From positions 1 through 64,000 of the forward strand of contig CANMQO010000004.1 in NCBI GenBank assembly GCA_947500055.1: 64,000 bases of DNA. Reading direction: 5' to 3'. Below are positions 26,304 to 35,052 of the stretch, piece by piece; position 1 is the first letter of the stretch; each line of letters starts with the position of its first letter. Both the position numbers and the translations under genes were made by a program. Source of the DNA: an uncultured Paracoccaceae bacterium (GTDB taxonomy: Bacteria; Pseudomonadota; Alphaproteobacteria; Rhodobacterales; Rhodobacteraceae). The notes under the pieces were generated by a model. It saw nothing but the letters and a program-made list of their open reading frames with translations. It searched no databases and was not told the origin of the DNA.

Positions 26304-26771
26304 ATGGATAGGCTTGATCTTCGTATCCTTTCCGTCCTGCAAAGTGATGGCCAGATATCGATGGCCCGCCTTTCAGAAACGATCGGGCTGTCGCTGTCAG
26401 CCTGCCACCGACGCGTCAAGATATTGGAGGCAGAGGGTAAAATCTCGCATTATGCGGCACGGCTCAATCGTCGGTCAGTCGGGCTTGAGATACAGGTGTT
26501 CATTGAGGCCAAGCTGACCAGCCAGCGAAAGCATGACATTGAAGCGTTCGAGACAGCAATTTCCCAGATGCCAGAGGTGCTTGAGTGTCACCTGATTTCA
26601 GGTGAATTCGACTATCTCATTCGTGTGGCCGCACAGAATACCGAAGGCTATGAAACCCTATATCGCGAGCGGCTGACACTCATCCCGTCGGTGGCCCAGA
26701 TGAAGACACTGCTGTGCCTGTCCACGGTCAAGGAATTCAGGGGGTTTCATTTACCTGAGTCGCTCGCCTAG
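26304..26771 (+). CDS. Lrp/AsnC family transcriptional regulator
   Basis: 155 aa from the ATG at 26304 (MDRLDLRILSVLQSDGQISM). Winged HTH ARLSETIGLSLSACHRRVKI, then the RAM effector domain with LECHLISGEFDYLIRVAA. It faces the usp-AGCS pair, so it probably controls that amino-acid transporter and itself. Confidence 0.93.
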   Translation: MDRLDLRILSVLQSDGQISMARLSETIGLSLSACHRRVKILEAEGKISHYAARLNRRSVGLEIQVFIEAKLTSQRKHDIEAFETAISQMPEVLECHLISGEFDYLIRVAAQNTEGYETLYRERLTLIPSVAQMKTLLCLSTVKEFRGFHLPESLA

Positions 26772-26796
26772 GCCGCGCACCAGATGCAGATGACGG

Positions 26797-27435
26797 TTAG
26801 GGCATCCAGCGCAGGAAGTTCCCAATCATCCGCAGCCCGGCATCCTGACTTTTTTCGGGATGGAACTGGGTGCCGATCATGGTGTCCCGCCCGATGATCG
26901 CTGTGACATCGCCCCCGTAATCAACATGGGCCAGCCGTTCCACCGGTTTGGCTACATCCATGGCATAGGAGTGCACGAAATAGGCGTGATCGCCGGTACT
27001 GATCCCGTCCAGCACCGGGTGTGGATTGTCGATTACCAGATCGTTCCAGCCCATATGCGGTACTTTCAGCGCGGGATCCGCCGGGTTAATCCGCCTAATA
27101 TCTCCCGCCACCCAGTCAAAGCCGGGTGTTGGTTCATATTCATGGCCCATGGTCGCCATCATCTGCATGCCCACGCAAATACCAAAGAAAGGCCGCGCCC
27201 GTGTGGTCACTGCTTCGGTTATGGCCTCGGCCAATGCCGTGCGGGCAAATAGCTCTGCCCGGCAATGCGGGAACGCGCCGTCACCGGGCAACACGATCCG
27301 GTCAGCCTTGGCCACTGTATCCGGGTCCGAGGTCACGATGATCGGGCCTGACCCGACCTCTGCCGCCATCCGTTCAAACGCCTTTTGCGCCGAATGCAGG
27401 TTGCCGCTGTCATAGTCGATCAACGCGGTTGTCAT
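26797..27435 (-). CDS. hisH: imidazole glycerol phosphate synthase, glutaminase subunit
   Basis: 212 aa. Class I glutaminase with nucleophile Cys in [15 protein letters not shown] and the His-Glu pair in [12 protein letters not shown]. It releases ammonia for HisF. Start and hisB stop overlap by four bases. Confidence 0.97.
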   Translation of the reverse strand: MTTALIDYDSGNLHSAQKAFERMAAEVGSGPIIVTSDPDTVAKADRIVLPGDGAFPHCRAELFARTALAEAITEAVTTRARPFFGICVGMQMMATMGHEYEPTPGFDWVAGDIRRINPADPALKVPHMGWNDLVIDNPHPVLDGISTGDHAYFVHSYAMDVAKPVERLAHVDYGGDVTAIIGRDTMIGTQFHPEKSQDAGLRMIGNFLRWMP

Positions 27436-28019
27436 AGGCTGCCCTTGGTGGAAGGGATCGCATCCGCCTTGCGCGGGTCCGTTTCGACCGCCTCGCGCAG
27501 CGCACGGGCGACCGCCTTGAACGCGGCCTCGGCAATGTGATGGGCATTGAAACCATGCAGCTTGTCGATATGCAGGGTGATCCCGCCATGGGTGCTGAGC
27601 GCCTGAAAAAACTCGCGCACCAGTTCGGTATCAAATGTCCCGATCTTGCCAAACGGCAGGTCGAGATTGCAGATCAAATAGGGCCGCGCGGACAGATCCA
27701 GCGCACAACGCACCTGCGCGTCATCCATGGCCAGATGGCACGAGCCATAACGGCGGATGCCGCGCTTGTCGCCCAACGCCTCTGTCAGGGCCTGGCCAAG
27801 GGCGATGCCTACATCCTCAACGGTGTGGTGATCATCGATATGCAGATCGCCCTGCGCACGCACCGTCATGTCAATCAGCGCGTGGCGGGACAACTGGTCC
27901 AGCATATGGTCGAAGAAACCGACGCCGGTCTGATTGTCATAAACACCCGTCCCATCCAGATCGATGGTGACGGAGATATCGGTTTCGGCCGTTTTGCGTG
28001 TGATTGTCGCTGTCCGCAT
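27432..28019 (-). CDS. hisB: imidazoleglycerol-phosphate dehydratase
   Basis: 195 aa from [20 protein letters not shown]. The single-domain alphaproteobacterial form with Mn-binding motifs [14 protein letters not shown] and [14 protein letters not shown] (family H-H-x-x-E pairs, second one [11 protein letters not shown]). It makes imidazole acetol phosphate. No HisB phosphatase domain is fused. Confidence 0.97.
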   Translation of the reverse strand: MRTATITRKTAETDISVTIDLDGTGVYDNQTGVGFFDHMLDQLSRHALIDMTVRAQGDLHIDDHHTVEDVGIALGQALTEALGDKRGIRRYGSCHLAMDDAQVRCALDLSARPYLICNLDLPFGKIGTFDTELVREFFQALSTHGGITLHIDKLHGFNAHHIAEAAFKAVARALREAVETDPRKADAIPSTKGSL

Positions 28020-28167
28020 GATGCGCGCCCCTTTTCTTCGTGCGGGCTTATAGGCGGAACCGGGGCAGGGGCCAAGCCTGCGCAGGAAATGTTGCGGCTT
28101 TTCAGCAAAATTTAATCGTTGCGCGCCTAGGGTCGGCCCAATCGCTGCCAACCATTAGGAGAATCCG

Positions 28168-28950
28168 ATGAAAGCGCTCATTCTGCGTGATGATACCGAA
28201 ACGGCCGTTGCCTCCGCGCAGGCCCTAATGAAAAAGGGGTTTCAGGTCGTCTGCGTCGAAAGCCGTCACATCGCCCGGGCGCTGCTGCGCATTGAAACGA
28301 TTGATCTTTTGGTGATGGACGAACGGATTGATGGGCGGTTGACCCATTCCATCGCGCTTTCCGCCGAACGGCAGAACCCCTATATCAACGCGATCCTGAT
28401 GACAGACCGGACGGGGCAGGAGGTGGATGAGCTTCATGATCTCTTGCCGTGTCTCTATGCGATTGCAGGCATGGAAACAGGACCGGTCGTCCTGGCGAAA
28501 CTGGCGATGTCGTCAATCGAAACCTATGAGGAGGCCGAGATCCGGGTGCAACGCAACCGCGCCGCAGCCGCCGCCGCGCAGGAAGCGCACGACGCACTTA
28601 TTGCGGCGGAGGCCGCGCGCGAATTGCAGGAATTGCGCGAAGCCTTGGTGCAGGAGATCGACGAAGTTTCGGAAGTGCATCCGGTGCCATCTAGCGTGCC
28701 GGACGATTTGCCGGAATTTACCACTGATATGCCACTGACTGCAGCAGAGCTTCCCCAAGTTGGTGAAAGCGTGCCAATAACTGCCGAAGATGAGAACGAT
28801 CACATGCCAATTGACAGCATTATCTTTGCCGCCGAACGGCCAAAGCCATATATCCTTGAAGATGAGGTGCCTGCTGACGAAACGTCCGGCGCGGTCGAAC
28901 TGCCTCGTTTTGACGTCAAAGCAGAGCTGCAACATTCCCCTGCGGCCTAA
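28168..28950 (+). CDS. atypical receiver-domain protein with an acidic tail
   Basis: 260 aa. Residues 1-115 have a CheY-like pattern: MKALILRDDTETAVASAQAL, then the beta-3 Asp in LLVMDERIDG and the Thr in ILMTDRTGQE. The conserved Lys after beta-5 is not evident (the segment reads AIAGMETGPV). A coiled, Ala/Glu-rich helix follows (about 120-165). The rest is acidic and Pro-rich, probably disordered. Phosphorylation may be lost. Its neighbour is hisB, divergent. Confidence 0.65.
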   Translation: MKALILRDDTETAVASAQALMKKGFQVVCVESRHIARALLRIETIDLLVMDERIDGRLTHSIALSAERQNPYINAILMTDRTGQEVDELHDLLPCLYAIAGMETGPVVLAKLAMSSIETYEEAEIRVQRNRAAAAAAQEAHDALIAAEAARELQELREALVQEIDEVSEVHPVPSSVPDDLPEFTTDMPLTAAELPQVGESVPITAEDENDHMPIDSIIFAAERPKPYILEDEVPADETSGAVELPRFDVKAELQHSPAA

Positions 28951-28973
28951 GTTTCATGTCCCAAAACGACGAA

Positions 28974-28993
28974 GGGCCGCCCAATGGCGGCCC
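28974..28993 (-). terminator. terminator hairpin outside the island (original tRNA-Gly terminator)
   Basis: GGGCCGCC-CAAT-GGCGGCCC. On the minus strand it is followed by TTCGTCGTTTTGGG. A hairpin of the same design (GGGCCACC-CTAA-GGTGGCCC) follows the intact tRNA-Gly at 43755-43774. It may also end the receiver gene. Confidence 0.7.
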
Positions 28994-29023
28994 TATCGTA
29001 TCCAGTCTGGGTCAACCGGCAAT

Positions 29024-29069
29024 TTGGAGCGGGCGATGAGATTCGAACTCACGACCCTAACCTTGGCAA
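29024..29069 (-). repeat. att repeat: 3' fragment of tRNA-Gly (far end of island)
   Basis: 46 bases identical to 43808-43853, which is the 3' part of tRNA-Gly including CCA, acceptor 3' strand, T-arm and half of the anticodon stem-loop. Identity stops right after the anticodon loop (TTGGCAA). This is the expected product of integration into a tRNA 3' end by a tyrosine integrase crossing over at the anticodon loop. Confidence 0.92.
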
Positions 29070-29197
29070 TCTTTGGTTCGATCCGAAATTCCTTTTTTAC
29101 TGCGGTTGGTGGACAGCCCGGACTGACAATTGTGCCTCAGTTGGGGTTCGTACCGGGGCCAGATGAGACGGGATTTGGCAGTTTTGGCAGCAGATGA

Positions 29198-30343
29198 TCA
29201 AGCTATGGTAACTTCATGCGCCTCCCACATCTCAGGCGGTTCCAGTTTGCGTGCAAGATGATCAATCACAGCATCAGGTACTGCATCGGGCCGATCTCGG
29301 TTTTGTCGATGGACTTTGTTGGGACCGACTTCAACATAGACGATCTCAACCTTCGCTCCATAGTCCCGCAACAGCCGCAGCACTTTTGATCGGTTCAAGC
29401 GTGTCACGTTCGTCGCGTTCCACACAAAATCCGTGCCTTTGCGCAGATACTCTCGTGCCCGCTCATGGGCCGCTTGAATGACCTGACCTTGGTTGTCGGT
29501 GGCTGAGACACCGAGTTCATCGCGGATGAGGTCAAGGCTAACGACCGGGTGATATGGCCGGTTTTGCGCGATCCAAGTGTCTTTGCCAGACCCCGGCAGG
29601 CCGGACATTACAGTGACGGTGCAGGTGAAGTCAGCATGGGCGGCATAGTGTGGGTCCCGGTCCGGCAGATCGAAATAGGCGACACGGCTTTCGTCATTGG
29701 CAAAGGCGAATGGCGCATCGAAGCAACAAGCCTCTTGGAATGTGATCGCAGCAAGGCTGACACTCTCCAAGATCGCATCTTGATCCGCGCAGACCCGGCC
29801 CAGAGCATCTGCCTTGGCGTGCAGGCACAGGTGATCTGGCCTGCATCGCCATGATGTTTCAATCGCCATCCGCGTTGGATCAGGCCTTTCGATCAGCCAG
29901 AACGGCAATTGGTGGTGCGCGATGATCCCGCACAGCGCTTCTCGCCAAGCGAATGGTGATCCTGCATGCCAGAGCAATTGGCGGGCGATGGATGCGCCGA
30001 CACGGGAATGGCGGCGAGACGAGATGCGCCCGTCTTCCTCATGTTTGGTCACCGCAGGTTTGCCGATGTCATGCAGTACTGCCGCCCAAAACAGGTAGGT
30101 TTGATCGTCCCTTGCAAGGTTCCGCCAATAGGGTTCGGCAACCAACGCTTCGACTACCATCCGGGTATGCGTGCCGACATCACCTTCGGCATGATGGATC
30201 GGGCCCTGCGGGCAGGTGTCGAGCGCGGCCAGTTCTGGCCACAAGGGCCAGATTGCATCCCAATCGATCCGCCAAAGCGGACCGGTTGGAACCAGTAACA
30301 TCAGATCGTCATGGGTGTCACTGGCTCTTCTCAGTTTAGGCAT
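29198..30343 (-). CDS. HD-Pnk: HD phosphoesterase-polynucleotide kinase
   Basis: 381 aa from the ATG at 30343, which overlaps the RNA ligase stop by eight bases. The N-terminal HD domain carries AAVLHDIGKPAVTKHEED (His-Asp about 91-92) and IIAHHQLPFWL. The C-terminal P-loop kinase starts TVMSGLPGSGKDTWIAQ (about 246-260) with SLDLIRDELG and NATNVTRLNR. This is the layout of HD-Pnk end-healing enzymes: the HD part removes 2',3'-cyclic phosphate and the kinase phosphorylates 5'-OH. The product ends suit the ligase encoded next to it. Confidence 0.88.
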   Translation of the reverse strand: MPKLRRASDTHDDLMLLVPTGPLWRIDWDAIWPLWPELAALDTCPQGPIHHAEGDVGTHTRMVVEALVAEPYWRNLARDDQTYLFWAAVLHDIGKPAVTKHEEDGRISSRRHSRVGASIARQLLWHAGSPFAWREALCGIIAHHQLPFWLIERPDPTRMAIETSWRCRPDHLCLHAKADALGRVCADQDAILESVSLAAITFQEACCFDAPFAFANDESRVAYFDLPDRDPHYAAHADFTCTVTVMSGLPGSGKDTWIAQNRPYHPVVSLDLIRDELGVSATDNQGQVIQAAHERAREYLRKGTDFVWNATNVTRLNRSKVLRLLRDYGAKVEIVYVEVGPNKVHRQNRDRPDAVPDAVIDHLARKLEPPEMWEAHEVTIA

Positions 30344-31148
30344 CGTATGCGCCCTCCAAACCCAAAACTGGGGCAAAGATATCGACCCCGTCTGCCAAAG
30401 TATTCGGCAAAATAGGACGGTCATGCCAGTGGCCATCCGATGCCGCGATAGCTTGCAGGAAGTCGGCACGCACGAACTTGAACCGATCCACGACCCGATT
30501 TGCATCCTCCTGCTTCAGATAAAGGCCCTCGGCCAGATCACTATCCTCGGTCTGCTGATCTACCATGTCAGGGCGACTGCCCGACCGCCTTGCTGCAACC
30601 GTCAAGGCATCCCGCCAATCAGCGGACTTGTAGGGCGTGGGCCGGGTCATACTGTTGAGGTGATCAACAGATGTGACCTCGCCAGTGTGCACCACCGGTA
30701 CCGGCATAACCGGTAGGCCAGTCAGTAATGATCTGCGAGCCTCTGTACTCAAGAACACCCCGGTATCGCGATCCAGCACGTCAAATTCCATGAAGTAATG
30801 GGGTAGGCGATCATAGAACACGGTGTGCTTGGCATACATCCATTCGCCGTACATGACGAAACGATGGCCCAGCACCGGGTGCAGGACATGGGCGTGGGCC
30901 GCAGCCCATGTTTTGAGTAAGGCAAAGTGGCGCTCGCGGCCACCGCCATTCAAGAAATGCCCACGGCTTTGCAACAGCAGACTGCCGTCCACGTCGAAGG
31001 ACACGGCGGAATTGGCCCCGTCGAGTTTCTCTTCCAAGATTAGGTGTTCACCTGCGAGGTCCTTAATTGGTTTGTCGTCCGCCATATCGCCCACTTGAAG
31101 GCGCGAACCTTCAATGTGCCGCGTACGTGGGTATTTGTAGATATTCAT
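30336..31148 (-). CDS. RNA ligase (Rnl family, ATP-dependent)
   Basis: 270 aa. Nucleotidyltransferase motif I is EEKLDGAN, with the AMP-accepting Lys about residue 41. Motif III is in VMYGEWMYAKH, motif IV is EGLYLK (about 207-212), and motif V is RFKFVR (about 222-227). It seals 3'-OH/5'-phosphate RNA ends through ligase-AMP and RNA-AMP. Translationally coupled to HD-Pnk, it forms a heal-and-seal unit for RNA cut by ribotoxins. Confidence 0.9.
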   Translation of the reverse strand: MNIYKYPRTRHIEGSRLQVGDMADDKPIKDLAGEHLILEEKLDGANSAVSFDVDGSLLLQSRGHFLNGGGRERHFALLKTWAAAHAHVLHPVLGHRFVMYGEWMYAKHTVFYDRLPHYFMEFDVLDRDTGVFLSTEARRSLLTGLPVMPVPVVHTGEVTSVDHLNSMTRPTPYKSADWRDALTVAARRSGSRPDMVDQQTEDSDLAEGLYLKQEDANRVVDRFKFVRADFLQAIAASDGHWHDRPILPNTLADGVDIFAPVLGLEGAYDA

Positions 31149-31432
31149 AGTAGTCTCATGATGTTGTCATTGGTCGCACAAAGCCACCCGACGGCGAGCG
31201 TCAGGATGGATGATGAATATGTGCGCAAGAACTACATCGGACTTCCGTGGGGTTCGGGGTTGAGACAAGGTGGGTGCATTACCGCGACCCGGTTTAGTGA
31301 TCAAGGCATCAGTGTCGGGGTCGTTGATTGTGACGCAACCATGCAACGGCTCTAAAATCGCACTGTATTTTGGTGAAATGATAGCCCTCATTTGGACTTG
31401 CGCTGAGTTGCTATCCATCGTCATTTCGAACC
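31149..31432. other. divergent intergenic region between RNA ligase and PhyH genes
   Basis: 284 bases with no convincing gene. It must hold promoters for the leftward ligase pair and the rightward PhyH cassette. The minus-strand frame 31167-31424 has no recognisable domain and no clear start signal. No strong inverted repeat found. Confidence 0.4.
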
Positions 31433-32104
31433 ATGACTTTTGATATCAATCTGAAAAATGAATTAGAGGCGAGTGGACGGCTTTGGTTGAGAAATGCCAT
31501 CTCGGAAGATGACCTTGAACACTTCGATGCTGCCGCACTTCTTGACGCAAAGCCAGGTGCGCGCGTTAAGCCTTCACATGCCCTAAGTGCGGCATTGGAT
31601 GGTCAGGGGACGTTGATGCAATCTATCAGATCACTTGACCCGATGACGAAACCGGTCAGGACAGTGGCATTCAATAAGACGCCGGACACAAACTGGGGCG
31701 TCCCATGGCATCAGGATCGTGTCATTGCCGTAGCGGATAAGCATGAGGTTACTGGTTTTGATAAGTGGACCAATAAGTCTGGCGTTTGGCATTGTGAACC
31801 ACCTCAACATGTACTGGATGAGATGCTATTTGTACGGATTCATCTTGATGATACCGACCATGACAACGGCGCGATGGAAATAGCGGTTGGAAGCCATGTT
31901 CACGGTGTTGTTCCGGCTGCAAACGCCGCAGACACCGCTCTTCAACACCCAATCGAAAGCTGCGAAGCAAAACGTGGTGATGTCCTTGTTTTGAAGATGC
32001 TTACTCTGCATGGATCGAAACCTTCAAAGGTTTCGTCCAATCGTAGGGTTTTTCGTATCGATTTTGCTTCGAAAGACTTACCTGCCCCTTTAAGTTGGGG
32101 ATAA
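31433..32104 (+). CDS. phytanoyl-CoA dioxygenase (PhyH)-like oxygenase
   Basis: 223 aa. The iron site is probably the His-x-Asp of GVPWHQDRVIAV and the distal His of MLTLHGSKPSKV, followed by the 2-oxoglutarate-binding Arg of SSNRRVFRIDFA. DDTDHDNGAMEIAVGSHVHG is the usual PhyH lid. Cytoplasmic Fe(II)/2OG oxygenase; substrate unknown. It lies between RNA ligase and phosphatase genes in the island and is lower in GC than the repair genes. Confidence 0.82.
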   Translation: MTFDINLKNELEASGRLWLRNAISEDDLEHFDAAALLDAKPGARVKPSHALSAALDGQGTLMQSIRSLDPMTKPVRTVAFNKTPDTNWGVPWHQDRVIAVADKHEVTGFDKWTNKSGVWHCEPPQHVLDEMLFVRIHLDDTDHDNGAMEIAVGSHVHGVVPAANAADTALQHPIESCEAKRGDVLVLKMLTLHGSKPSKVSSNRRVFRIDFASKDLPAPLSWG

Positions 32105-32127
32105 CTAACGGGCAATATGCCACCGAG

Positions 32128-32463
32128 ATGAATATTCTCTTCATATGTAGCATGAACAAATGGCGCAGCCCCACGGGCGAAGCTATTTTTCGACGTCATG
32201 ACGGCGTGAACACCCGATCCGCTGGGACGAACAGCAAGGCACGGCGGCAAGTGAAGCTGGCTGATATCCAATGGGCCGATCGGATCTGCGTGATGGAAGA
32301 AAAGCATCAGTCACGCTTGCGGGCCGAGTTTCGGGGCGATGTGAAGCACAAGATCATCCACGTGCTCGACATACCCGACGACTATCAATTCATGGACCCT
32401 GAGTTGGTTGATCTGATCAGGGATGCGGTGGAACCGATGATTGAGGTCACAGCTAAACTCTGA
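32128..32463 (+). CDS. low-molecular-weight protein tyrosine phosphatase-like protein
   Basis: 111 aa from MNILFICSMNKWRSPTGEAI. The phosphate loop is CSMNKWRSPT (C-x5-R-S), with the acid candidate in HVLDIPDDYQFMDPEL. This is the short LMW-PTP group (about 110 aa) rather than the 150-aa McsB/Wzb type. It follows PhyH by 23 bases, same strand. Confidence 0.85.
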   Translation: MNILFICSMNKWRSPTGEAIFRRHDGVNTRSAGTNSKARRQVKLADIQWADRICVMEEKHQSRLRAEFRGDVKHKIIHVLDIPDDYQFMDPELVDLIRDAVEPMIEVTAKL

Positions 32464-32508
32464 TGCAACGCCACCCAATCAGTCCCACGCAAGGCATAAA
32501 GTAAGCAA

Positions 32509-33216
32509 ATGGAACCAATCATCTACGCAATAGGCGACGTACATGGACGTGACGATCTGCTGTCGGAACTCCATGAGCACATCCGCAATCATCATACATT
32601 ATTACACGCGAAGCGGTCTGCCGAAATCGTTCACGTCGGTGACTACATTGATGGAGGATCACAGAGCGTTGCGGTCTTGGACAGATTAATGACAGGCTTG
32701 GATGGGTTCTCTATGATATGTCTGCTTGGCAATCATGAGGCAATGATGTTGGAATGTCTTGCCACAGATAACCGCCAAGCATGGTACACGTGGTTGTCTA
32801 ACGGCGGTGAAGAAACCGTTTCATCGCTCGGCATCTCACTGCGGTTTGGCGGATATGATCCAAATGAATTGGCTGAGGCGTTGGGAGCGGAGCGTTTGAA
32901 ATGGCTCAAGTCACTGCCGCTTTCTCATGCTATTGACCCGTATATCTTTGTGCATGCTGGCATTGCTCCGGGCATTCCGTTGGATCAACAACAGCCCAAA
33001 GACTTACCTTGGATACGGTCGCGGTTTCTCGATAGTGATGTGGATCATGGATATATTGTAGTTCACGGCCATACGCCCGGTAATGACCCTGTTGTGAAAA
33101 ACAATCGTATTTGTGTGGATACTGGGGCCATATCAAATGGGTGCCTAACCGCTGCCGTGCTTGACGGAACGAATGCGCCACTGTTTTTGCGTGCTGTTGG
33201 CCAGCCGGAGAAATGA
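32509..33216 (+). CDS. PPP-type metallophosphatase (serine/threonine phosphatase/Ap4A hydrolase-like)
   Basis: 235 aa. Metal motifs are IGDVHGRDDLLSEL, VHVGDYIDGGSQS, LLGNHEAMML and VVHGHTPGND, in the standard GDxHG-GDxxDxG-GNHE-HGHT order. Ends with a variable tail. Such bacterial PPP enzymes act on phosphoproteins or dinucleoside polyphosphates. It is third in the PhyH/LMW-PTP run and converges with prfH. Confidence 0.9.
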   Translation: MEPIIYAIGDVHGRDDLLSELHEHIRNHHTLLHAKRSAEIVHVGDYIDGGSQSVAVLDRLMTGLDGFSMICLLGNHEAMMLECLATDNRQAWYTWLSNGGEETVSSLGISLRFGGYDPNELAEALGAERLKWLKSLPLSHAIDPYIFVHAGIAPGIPLDQQQPKDLPWIRSRFLDSDVDHGYIVVHGHTPGNDPVVKNNRICVDTGAISNGCLTAAVLDGTNAPLFLRAVGQPEK

Positions 33217-33280
33217 ACGTCATTTTGACGCCGCCGAAGTTGCTGAAACTGCGTTGTTCGGCAACGTCGACAGGCACCCA

Positions 33281-33925
33281 CTAGCGGTCTTTCACATCCT
33301 CCTTGAACCTTTCCCCAACAAACCGCCGCACTGGGCTGCCCCGCTCCAACGCCCGATGCATTTGGTTTTGGCTACTCTTACGATCTTCTTGATCAGCAAC
33401 GGCCTGCGCATCGGCAAGGCTTTGAAGTCGCTCCAAAGCCAGTGCTTTATTACGATGTTGGGATCGTGCCTCACGCACGACCACCGTCAGGCTGGATGGC
33501 TTGTGCACCGCCCGTACCGCGCTGTCAGTCGTATTCTGATGCTGCCCACCAGGACCACCAGCACGCAGGGTTGAGAAATTGACATCGGCTTGTCGGATGT
33601 TAGCGACCCCAGCTTGGGATTGTTCCAACAGGAAGACCCCGACGAACCAATTGGCCCGCTTGTGATGCTTGCGCAACTGACTTTGCATGCGCCACTGAAC
33701 AGTACCTGTCCACGACTTTGCAAATGCTGTACGGCCTTCGCCGTTCACCACAACCACCGCTGATTTAGGGCCATGTTTGGCCTCGGTCCGGTGGATCGAC
33801 AAAGCGAGGCCGAACATGTCGGCCTCCTCCTGCATCCGGTCGAGGATGTGTCCTACAGCCTGATTACATTCTGCAGGTCCATCGCCCGCCGTGACCAGCA
33901 GGGAGATGTGATCAATGCCCTTCAT
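33281..33925 (-). CDS. prfH: peptide chain release factor H
   Basis: 214 aa, shorter than RF1/RF2 because the codon-reading domain is reduced. The GGQ loop is TLRAGGPGGQHQNTTDSAVR, and the tail is basic. The start overlaps the rtcB stop (ATGA). Published work on RtcB2-PrfH pairs shows PrfH freeing peptides from ribosomes with a cut decoding-centre rRNA and RtcB2 rejoining the cut. The same pairing is present here. Confidence 0.93.
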   Translation of the reverse strand: MKGIDHISLLVTAGDGPAECNQAVGHILDRMQEEADMFGLALSIHRTEAKHGPKSAVVVVNGEGRTAFAKSWTGTVQWRMQSQLRKHHKRANWFVGVFLLEQSQAGVANIRQADVNFSTLRAGGPGGQHQNTTDSAVRAVHKPSSLTVVVREARSQHRNKALALERLQSLADAQAVADQEDRKSSQNQMHRALERGSPVRRFVGERFKEDVKDR

Positions 33926-35052
33926 CGCGATCCCTCCTTGCGTGTCTTCTTGAATGTCAGCAGCGGGTTCAGCGTGGCGATTCGGCGTGCCACACCCGTT
34001 GCTTCCAGATCAGATACGACGCTGTCGGCAGACTTATACGCTTGTGGAGCCTCCTCGATCAGCAGGTCCCGGTCTTCGCAGATGACGCGTCCGCCAAAAG
34101 GCGTTCGTTCCATCGCTGCGATGTCAGAGCGTTTACCACGCACCCGACCATGCATTGACGACCGGTCATACCGACGACCAGCCCCATGGGCTAGGGAAGC
34201 CAAGGCTGCATCCTGCCCAAGCGGCTGAACCAGATGACTCGACGTGGCCCGCGAACCAGCCACCGGTACCAGGTCGGCAGCCATGGCAGCGCCTTTGCGG
34301 TGCAACCAACCAGCCGGAGTTTCTGCCAAAATGTTGTGCGGCACATCGCTGATCAGCCGGACATCTGCCCGCAATGCCTCTGCGGCCCGTTCAGCAATGA
34401 TCTGACGGTTCAACATCGCCCAACGAACGGCGCTGTCGTGGCCAGCGACATAGCTCGCCGCGTCTTCGCTGCCTGGCATCAGCCCATCAAACGCGTCTTG
34501 TGGTAGAGCGTTCAACGTCGCTTCGCCCAGCCCACGTGACCCCGAATGGACCAGCAGGTAGGTAAGGCCCTGATCAAGACCACAACCTGTCTGAGGGTCC
34601 ACAAGTGTCTGGACCTCGCAGAAGTGATTGCCGCCGCCGATGGTGCCCAAGGCACCGGCAAACAGATCGGCAGACAGATTGATCTCTTCCAGTCGCCCTT
34701 CCAGCGACGTGTCCAGCGGTTCGCCCAACACTCTGATCCGTCGCACCGCCTTTTCCAGCTTGAGCTTGCGCACGGGCATGTCGAGTTGAAACAACGACAT
34801 CCCGCACCCAATGTCGTTGCCGATCAGTTGCGGATAGATGCGGGCGGCCAGTACCGCACAGCCCACCGGCCCGTATTTTCCGGGGTGCAGGTCGGGGAAC
34901 GCCGCGACTTTGGTGACACCAGCCCATGTGCTGACGTGTTTCAGTTGATCCTCTGCACGGCCTTCGATCCATGCGGAAGAGGTGTAGAAATTTGAGATGA
35001 TCCCGTCTGACTGCGATGCAGATAGACGGCCATCCATATCAGGATTGCCCAT
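33922..35052 (-). CDS. rtcB: RNA ligase RtcB (RtcB2-type, PrfH partner)
   Basis: 376 aa, the short form linked to prfH. Motifs are HPGKYGPVGCAV, LIGNDIGCGMSLFQ, IGGGNHFCEV, VHSGSRGLG, GSRATSSHLV and the GMP-accepting His in LAHGAGRRYDRSSMHGR. RtcB joins 2',3'-cyclic phosphate or 3'-phosphate to 5'-OH ends with GTP and Mn. No archease gene is seen nearby. It probably repairs ribosomal RNA in concert with PrfH. Confidence 0.93.
   Translation of the reverse strand: MGNPDMDGRLSASQSDGIISNFYTSSAWIEGRAEDQLKHVSTWAGVTKVAAFPDLHPGKYGPVGCAVLAARIYPQLIGNDIGCGMSLFQLDMPVRKLKLEKAVRRIRVLGEPLDTSLEGRLEEINLSADLFAGALGTIGGGNHFCEVQTLVDPQTGCGLDQGLTYLLVHSGSRGLGEATLNALPQDAFDGLMPGSEDAASYVAGHDSAVRWAMLNRQIIAERAAEALRADVRLISDVPHNILAETPAGWLHRKGAAMAADLVPVAGSRATSSHLVQPLGQDAALASLAHGAGRRYDRSSMHGRVRGKRSDIAAMERTPFGGRVICEDRDLLIEEAPQAYKSADSVVSDLEATGVARRIATLNPLLTFKKTRKEGSR

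Noticed and set aside
31167-31424. 85-aa minus-strand frame between the RNA ligase and PhyH genes
   Set aside because: No clear ribosome binding site, no domain, and it fills what must be a divergent promoter region. Left as intergenic.
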